Positions 59,054-64,000 of a stretch of DNA of 64,000 bases are shown here, one piece after another. Positions within the stretch are counted from its first letter, which is position 1, and every line of letters begins with the position of its first letter. Position numbers and translations under genes: made by a program. Source of the DNA: Ga0077536 sp943370145 (lineage in GTDB: Bacteria; Pseudomonadota; Gammaproteobacteria; Ga0077536); assembly GCA_943370145.1 (NCBI GenBank), contig CALRPY020000013.1, positions 1 through 64,000 of the forward strand, in the 5' to 3' direction. The notes beneath the pieces are model-generated. The model did no database searches and was not told where the DNA came from. It saw only the letters and a program-made list of their open reading frames with translations.

Positions 59054-59467
59054 TCAGTCGTCGGTGCGGCCGCGCATTGCCTTCACCTTGGAGCGCCTGG
59101 ACTTCGACGCGAGGCGGCGCTCCTGTGAGCCCCGGGTCGGCTTCGTTGCCTTGCGCGGCTTGGGCGGCGCGGCGACCGAGAGCACCAGCACGCGCAGGCG
59201 CTCGAGCGCGTCTTCCTGGTTGCGTTCCTGGGTGCGATGACGCTGTGCCTTGAGCACGAGCACGCCGCTGGCGGTGATCCGGCGATCGTTCAGCGCGAGC
59301 AGGCGGGTCTTGTAGTCGTCCGGCAAGGACGAGGCGGGAATGTCGAAGCGCAGGTGGATGGCGCTTGCGACCTTGTTGACGTTCTGCCCGCCCGCGCCCT
59401 GCGCGCGCACGGCCTCGAGCACGATCTCGTGGTCCGGAATGCTGATCCGGTTGCTTATGCGCAGCAT
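59054..59467 (-). CDS. arfB: Ribosome rescue peptidyl-tRNA hydrolase ArfB
   Basis: A 137-residue release factor homologue. The catalytic GGQ is in RAQGAGGQNVNKV (about residues 20-32), and the C-terminal tail is highly basic (RRLASKSRRSKVKAMRGRTDD), as needed to bind the empty mRNA channel of stalled ribosomes. The ATG at 59467 is chosen for the family start LRISNRISIP. Length fits ArfB/YaeJ. It is the last recognisable housekeeping gene before the next SDR. Confidence 0.92.
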   Translation of the reverse strand: MLRISNRISIPDHEIVLEAVRAQGAGGQNVNKVASAIHLRFDIPASSLPDDYKTRLLALNDRRITASGVLVLKAQRHRTQERNQEDALERLRVLVLSVAAPPKPRKATKPTRGSQERRLASKSRRSKVKAMRGRTDD

Positions 59468-59589
59468 GGCCTGGGGATTCGATTCATTCGGACGCAAGGT
59501 GGATGGCGCCCACTGTAGCAAGCTCGCGTTCACCCTGCGCAGTCGCGATAATCGGGTTCCGATCACGCAGACAGGAAGCCCACATCATC

Positions 59590-60375
59590 ATGGCCAGCAC
59601 GCTGTTCGACCTCACCGGCAAGGTCGCCCTCGTCACCGGTTCCACCAAGGGCATCGGCCGCGCCATCGCGACCGGCATGGCGCGGCACGGCGCGCAGGTC
59701 GTCATCTGCAGCCGCAAGGCCGACGCCTGCGCCCAGGTCGCGAACGACATCAACGCCGAACTCGCGGACGAGCCGGGCGGCGCCATCGCGATCCCGGCCA
59801 ACGTCGGCCGCAAGGAGGAACTGGCGAAGCTGGTCGCCGAAACGCGGGCGCGCCTCGGCCGGATCGACACGCTCGTCTGCAATGCCGCGGTCAACCCGTT
59901 CTACGGCTCGATGAGCGAACTGCCCGACGACGCCTTCCAGAAAATCCTCGGCACCAACATCATCGCCAATCACTGGCTCATCCAGATGGTGCTGCCGGAA
60001 ATGAAGGCGCGGCGCGACGGCTCGGTCATCCTCGTGTCCTCGATCGGCGGCCTGCGCGGCTCGACGACGCTCGGCGCCTACTGCATCTCCAAGGCCGCGG
60101 ACCTGCAGATGGTGCGCAATCTCGCCGTCGAACACGGTCCGGACAACGTGCGCATCAATGCGATCTCGCCGGGCCTCGTGCGCACTGACTTCGCGCGTGC
60201 ACTGTGGGAGAACCCCGAGAATCTCGCGCGTCGGGTGAAGGACGATCCGCTGCGCCGGATCGGTGAACCCGAGGAACTCGCCGGCATCGCCATCTATCTC
60301 GCGAGCCGGGCCGGCAGCTTCACCACCGGCCAGAACTTCGTCGTCGACGGTGGCAGCACCATCATCGGCCAGTAG
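59590..60375 (+). CDS. Short-chain dehydrogenase/reductase
   Basis: A 261-residue NADP/NAD-dependent oxidoreductase. TGSTKGIG (about residues 14-21), NAAV in place of NNAG, the catalytic Ser in SSIGGLRG and Tyr-Cys-Ile-Ser-Lys (YxxxK) are all present. AGGAAG lies before the ATG at 59590. It is divergent from arfB. The 3' end overlaps the next gene if that gene starts at 60350. Confidence 0.92.
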   Translation: MASTLFDLTGKVALVTGSTKGIGRAIATGMARHGAQVVICSRKADACAQVANDINAELADEPGGAIAIPANVGRKEELAKLVAETRARLGRIDTLVCNAAVNPFYGSMSELPDDAFQKILGTNIIANHWLIQMVLPEMKARRDGSVILVSSIGGLRGSTTLGAYCISKAADLQMVRNLAVEHGPDNVRINAISPGLVRTDFARALWENPENLARRVKDDPLRRIGEPEELAGIAIYLASRAGSFTTGQNFVVDGGSTIIGQ

Positions 60376-61627
60376 CCCGCCCGCCGGCGACGCGCCGTCC
60401 CGGCGCCCCGTCGTCATCCGGTGCCGCCCGGCGCGCAAGGCACTGGCCGCTTGCTGCGTCGGCCTGCTCCTCCTGATGTCGGGCCTTTGCGCATGGGCCG
60501 ACGGCCAGGTCACCGTCCACGTGTTCACCCGCGAAGGCTGCCCGCACTGCGAGCGCGCGACGTCCGCGCTCGCGCGCATCGCCGCCGCGCGCGAGGGCGT
60601 CGCGCTCCGCCGCTACGACATCGCCCGCGATCCGGCGCATCGCCGGTTGCTGGTCGACGTCGCGCGCACGCTGGGTCTCGAGGTCGGCGGCGTGCCCTTC
60701 ACGCTCATCGGCGGTGAGACGTGGACGGGATATCTCGACGACGCGACGACCGGCCGCGCCTTCGAGCGACGCATAGACACCTGCCTGCGCGCGACCTGTC
60801 CCGACCCGGTCGCCGCGCTGGTCGCGGGCGTCGTGGATGCCGGCGCTGCGCCGCGCTCCCCACCGGCCTTCGAGCTCCCCGCGCGTCTGCGCCTGCCGCT
60901 GGTCGGCGAGGTCCCGACCGCGCACCTGTCGCTACCGCTGCTGACGGTGCTGCTCGCCGCCATCGACGGTTTCAACCCGTGTGCGATGTGGGTGCTGGTG
61001 TTCCTGCTAGGCATCCTGGCCGGTGTGCGCGACCGGCGCCGGATGTGGCTGATCGGCTGCACCTTCGTCGCCGCGTCGGCCGCCGTGTACATGCTGATTC
61101 TCGGCGCGTGGCTCAAGCTCTTCCTGTGGCTGGGCGCGCTGCCGCTGGTGAGATTCCTGATGGGAGCTGTCGCGCTCGTGGCCGGCGCGTATTACCTGCG
61201 GGAATTCCTCGGCAACGCCGCCGGCGTCTGCCACGTCACTGCGGCACCCGCGCGCCAGCACCTGCTCGCCAGGCTCCGGGCGCTGGTCCTGCGGCCGGGG
61301 TCCCTGCTCGCGCTGGCCGGCGTCGTGCTGCTCGCGGTCGTCGTCAACGCGGTGGAACTGATGTGCTCGGCCGGCGTGCCGGCCGTCTTCACGCACCTGC
61401 TGGCGAAGGCGGATCTGTCCACGCCCGCCCACGTCGGCTACCTGTTGCTCTATGTATTCGTTTTCATGCTCGACGATCTCGCGGTGCTGGCCATTGCGCT
61501 GAAGACCCTGGAACTCACGGGCCTTGCGGGATCACACGCCCGTTGGGCGAGCCTGTTGGGTGCAGCCGTGCTGTTCGCGATCGCGGCGGCGCTGTTCCTG
61601 CGTCCCGGCTGGTTGGGTGTCGGTTGA
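60350..61627 (+). CDS. Thioredoxin/glutaredoxin-domain membrane protein with DsbD-like TM domain
   Basis: About 425 residues. An N-terminal hydrophobic segment (KALAACCVGLLLLMSGLCAW) leads into a periplasmic glutaredoxin-like domain with the CPHC active site (REGCPHCERA). A polytopic domain follows with two Cys in membrane helices, NPCAMW and ELMCSAGVP, in positions that match the redox Cys of CcdA/DsbD. It probably carries electrons across the inner membrane to a periplasmic target. The start is uncertain: GTG at 60350 overlaps the SDR gene by 26 bases, and no clear ribosome site is seen. Confidence 0.8.
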   Translation: MAAPSSASSPPAGDAPSRRPVVIRCRPARKALAACCVGLLLLMSGLCAWADGQVTVHVFTREGCPHCERATSALARIAAAREGVALRRYDIARDPAHRRLLVDVARTLGLEVGGVPFTLIGGETWTGYLDDATTGRAFERRIDTCLRATCPDPVAALVAGVVDAGAAPRSPPAFELPARLRLPLVGEVPTAHLSLPLLTVLLAAIDGFNPCAMWVLVFLLGILAGVRDRRRMWLIGCTFVAASAAVYMLILGAWLKLFLWLGALPLVRFLMGAVALVAGAYYLREFLGNAAGVCHVTAAPARQHLLARLRALVLRPGSLLALAGVVLLAVVVNAVELMCSAGVPAVFTHLLAKADLSTPAHVGYLLLYVFVFMLDDLAVLAIALKTLELTGLAGSHARWASLLGAAVLFAIAAALFLRPGWLGVG

Positions 61628-61643
61628 CCAGCCTGATGGCGGG

Positions 61644-62819
61644 TCAGCGGGCCGAGGCGCGCGGCGCGACCGCGCTGAACAGCAGCAGCCCCGCCAGCGC
61701 GGACAGCAGCGAGCCGGCCAGCACGCCGATGCGCGTCGTCGCGAGGTAATCGAAACCGCCCTCGCCGAAGGCGAGGTTGCCGATGAACAGGCTCATCGTG
61801 AAGCCGATGCCGGTCAGCACGCAAACCGCATGGAACATCGGCCAGGTTGCGCCCTCGGGCAGGACCGCGATGCGCAGCCGGATCGCGAGCCACGAGGCCG
61901 CGAACACGCCGGCCTGCTTGCCGAGGAACAGACCCAGCGTGATGCCGAGGGGCACGGGGCTCATGACCGCGGCGAGGTCCACGCCCCACAGCGGCACGCC
62001 GGCGTTCGCCAGCGCGAAGATCGGCAGCACACCGAACGCGATCCAGGGATGGAGCAGGTGCTCGAGCCAGCGCAGCGGCGATTCGCCGTCCGCCCCGCGC
62101 ATCGGCACGGCCAGCGCGATCACGACGCCGGCGAGCGTCGCGTGCACGCCCGATTTCAGCACGAATACCCACAGCACGAGGCCGGTCAGCATGTAGGGGA
62201 AGAGGCGGTGCACCCCACGCAGGTTCAGGGTCGCCAGCACGGCGATACAGACGGACGCACCGACCAGCGCCGTCGTCGACAGGGAGGAGGTGTAGAAAAT
62301 CGCGATCACGATGACGGCCGCGAGGTCGTCGAAGATCGCGAGCGAGGTCAGGAACAGCTTCAGCGACAGGGGCACTCGGCTGCCGAGCAGCGACAGCACG
62401 CCCAGGGCGAAGGCGATGTCGGTCGCGGCCGGGATCGCCCAGCCGCCGAGTGCGGCCGCGTCGTGACGGTTGAACCACGCGTACACGAGCGCCGGCACCA
62501 CGAAACCGCCCGCCGCGCCAATCGCCGGCAGCATGATCTGGGCCTTCGATGCGAGCTGGCCTTCCAGCACTTCGCGCTTCAGTTCGAGGCCCACCAGCAT
62601 GAAGAACAGCGCCATCAGGCCGTCGTTGACCCACAGCAGCAGCGGCTTGTCGATGCCCTTGCCGTCGACGGTCAGCGCGATGTGCAGGTCCAGCACGCGC
62701 TCGTACAGCCCGGCCGCCGGCGAATTGCTGAGCACGAGCGCCAGCGCCGCCGCGAGCATCAGCACGATGCCGGCGGCGGATTCGAGTTTCAGGAAGTCGC
62801 GGAGACGCTCGAGGGTCAT
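61644..62819 (-). CDS. nhaA: Na+/H+ antiporter NhaA
   Basis: A 391-residue inner-membrane antiporter that exchanges cytoplasmic Na+ for external protons. The conserved ion-site motifs ATDIAFALGVL (Asp133 equivalent) and AIFDDLAAV (Asp163-Asp164 equivalents) are intact. Length and helix count fit. It is convergent with the thioredoxin-like gene at a gap of 16 bases. The Kef-type antiporter upstream on the same strand gives an ion-homeostasis pair. Confidence 0.96.
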   Translation of the reverse strand: MTLERLRDFLKLESAAGIVLMLAAALALVLSNSPAAGLYERVLDLHIALTVDGKGIDKPLLLWVNDGLMALFFMLVGLELKREVLEGQLASKAQIMLPAIGAAGGFVVPALVYAWFNRHDAAALGGWAIPAATDIAFALGVLSLLGSRVPLSLKLFLTSLAIFDDLAAVIVIAIFYTSSLSTTALVGASVCIAVLATLNLRGVHRLFPYMLTGLVLWVFVLKSGVHATLAGVVIALAVPMRGADGESPLRWLEHLLHPWIAFGVLPIFALANAGVPLWGVDLAAVMSPVPLGITLGLFLGKQAGVFAASWLAIRLRIAVLPEGATWPMFHAVCVLTGIGFTMSLFIGNLAFGEGGFDYLATTRIGVLAGSLLSALAGLLLFSAVAPRASAR

Positions 62820-62890
62820 GGGCCCGAGGCTGCCATCGCCGGCGCGCGCGGTAAAGCCGGTCGTGTCGAAGGATTGATCAGGCGCCGGAC

Positions 62891-64000
62891 TCAGGCCGGC
62901 CTGGGGCGCCCCAGGCCGTGCAGGTCGGCCACGCGTGTCTCGCGCATCAGCTGCACGCGCTGGTGGGCGTCGTCGGCGGTGTAGCCGATGGCTTCGAGCA
63001 CGTGGCCGCTCAGCTGCAGCGCGGCCTCCAGGGTTTCCGGCACGACGTGTTCGACGCCCGCGTCCAGCAGGCGCGCCGCATGCGCTTCATCACGCGCGCG
63101 GGCGAGCACCGGCAGCCCCGGGAGGTGACGTCGCAGGCTGTGGGCGATGCCGATGGCCGCCGCCGGCTCGTCGAGCGTGATGACGACCGCGATTGCCGCC
63201 TCCGCGAGGCCGCCCGGCAGCAGGTCGGGGTGCTCGGCGTCGCCGAAATAGACTGGCGCACCGGCCGCGTGCAGGGTGGCGACGCGCTGCACGTCGCGGT
63301 CAATCGCTAGATAGGGCACACCCTCGCGATCGAGGATTTCGCCGAGCAGCTGGCCGACCCGGCCGTAACCCGCAATCACCACGTGGCCGGCCATGGCCGG
63401 AAGCTCATCGGCCGACTTCGCCTGGACCGTTGGCGGCGCGAGCGCCCGGCCGAGCGCGGCGCCGAGCTTTGCGACCATGGGGGCCGCCAGCATGCTGAAG
63501 CCGACGACGATCAGCATGAACTGGCCGACCGCAGGCGACAGCAGGTCCTTCGTGAGCGCGATGCCGATCACGATGAACGCGAACTCGCCGCCCTGACCCA
63601 GCAACAGGCCGCCCTCCACGGCGGTTGCCCAGCGCAGGCCGAAGCCGCGCATCGCGAGCGTCGTGACCACCGACTTGATGGCGAGCAGGCCCAGCACCGA
63701 CAGCGGGATCCACAGCGGATCCTCGCGCAGCGCGCGCAGGTCGATGCCCATGCCGACGGAGAGAAAGAACAGGCCGATGAACAGGCCCTTGAAGGGCTCG
63801 ATGGTCAGTTGGACCTGGTGGCGATACGCGGTTTCGGCGAGCAGCAGCCCGGCGAGGAAGGCGCCGAGCGCGAGCGACAGGCCGGCCGCCCAGGTCGCCG
63901 CCGCGGTGCCGAGCGTGATCAGCAGCGTCAGGGCCATGAAGGCGTCGGGCTGGTGGCTGGCCGACACCCGGTGGAACAGCGGCTGCGCGATGCGCTTGCC
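62891..64000 (-). CDS. Kef-type monovalent cation:proton antiporter (CPA2), C-terminal part
   Basis: The 3' part of an inner-membrane antiporter, cut by the window edge, with at least 369 residues visible. The visible part begins within the membrane domain (several helices, SLALGAFLAGLLLAETAYRH) and continues with a cytoplasmic RCK/KTN Rossmann domain (VIAGYGRVGQLLGEILDRE, GxGxxG). KefB, KefC or YbaL-like forms cannot be told apart; the loop VYFGDAEHPDLL is typical of the family. The gene lies just upstream of nhaA on the same strand. Confidence 0.9.
   Translation of the reverse strand, partial: GKRIAQPLFHRVSASHQPDAFMALTLLITLGTAAATWAAGLSLALGAFLAGLLLAETAYRHQVQLTIEPFKGLFIGLFFLSVGMGIDLRALREDPLWIPLSVLGLLAIKSVVTTLAMRGFGLRWATAVEGGLLLGQGGEFAFIVIGIALTKDLLSPAVGQFMLIVVGFSMLAAPMVAKLGAALGRALAPPTVQAKSADELPAMAGHVVIAGYGRVGQLLGEILDREGVPYLAIDRDVQRVATLHAAGAPVYFGDAEHPDLLPGGLAEAAIAVVITLDEPAAAIGIAHSLRRHLPGLPVLARARDEAHAARLLDAGVEHVVPETLEAALQLSGHVLEAIGYTADDAHQRVQLMRETRVADLHGLGRPRPA

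Noticed and set aside
1..64000. CRISPR arrays, rRNA genes, complete insertion sequences
   Set aside because: I looked for regularly spaced repeats, rRNA core sequences and transposase-like frames and found none; the only mobile remnants are the integrase end and the inverted-repeat elements.

Overview
The window is high-GC DNA from the chromosome of a proteobacterium, most likely a gammaproteobacterium. The support is a Crp/Vfr-type regulator, an MSHA-type pilus locus and a tkt-gap-pgk cluster. Many SDR, acyl-CoA, Rieske, Baeyer-Villiger, OYE-like and limonene-epoxide-hydrolase-like enzymes suggest a lipid, terpenoid, steroid or aromatic degrader of the Nevskiales / Steroidobacter / Immundisolibacter kind. 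The lineage is an inference from gene content only.

Layout. 1-3.1 kb: MFS transporter, then a minus-strand operon (cupin, phytanoyl-CoA-dioxygenase-like, DUF1840, small zinc-ribbon protein). 3.1-4.9 kb: DUF1329 protein behind an AT-rich leader and ending in a clear terminator. 5-11 kb: central carbon metabolism, with class I aldolase and an NTF2-like protein convergent to tkt-gap-pgk. 11.2-13.2 kb: GST and metF. 13.1-27.1 kb: a tightly packed MSHA-like type IV pilus locus (sigma-54 response regulator, MshM ATPase, MshL secretin, MshN TPR protein, MshE ATPase, MshG platform, GspL/PilM-N-like, PilO-like, PilP/MshK-like, a large PilX-like protein and a prepilin). 27.1-31.5 kb: deaminase, CMD-family protein, small secreted protein, SDR and a membrane histidine kinase. 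31.6-34.7 kb: ABC permease, an anchored helical protein, a second prepilin and an ABC ATPase. The second prepilin has a near-consensus sigma-54 promoter and paired upstream dyads, which tie it to the NtrC-type regulator 20 kb away. 34.8-36.7 kb: degenerate PAS-GGDEF protein, OsmC-like protein and Crp. 36.9-38.8 kb: tRNA-Met(CAT) with a duplicated 3' end, a remnant tyrosine-recombinase C-terminus and a Fic protein, which looks like the scar of an integrative element.

38.9-59 kb is a catabolic region. It holds LysR, TetR and AraC regulators, CoA-transferase, acyl-CoA dehydrogenase, RidA, a cyclase-family hydrolase, an aminoglycoside-phosphotransferase-like protein, Rieske oxygenase, Baeyer-Villiger-type monooxygenase, enoyl-CoA hydratase, three NTF2-fold proteins (two of them tandem limonene-epoxide-hydrolase homologues with intact catalytic residues), SDRs, an LLM flavin oxidoreductase, an OYE-family reductase and an ABM-fold protein. 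It also contains a SulP transporter remnant, a strong 23-bp operator palindrome, a 37-bp perfect palindrome and a 415-bp concentric inverted-repeat element with a second partial copy. 59-64 kb: ArfB, another SDR, a thioredoxin/DsbD-like membrane fusion, NhaA and the 3' part of a Kef-type antiporter cut by the window edge.

The best candidate for a little-described system is the pilus assembly. It combines an MSHA-like machine, two prepilins, a PilX-like protein sharing an ectodomain pattern with one prepilin, an ABC exporter flanking the other prepilin, and apparent control by a sigma-54 two-component pair.
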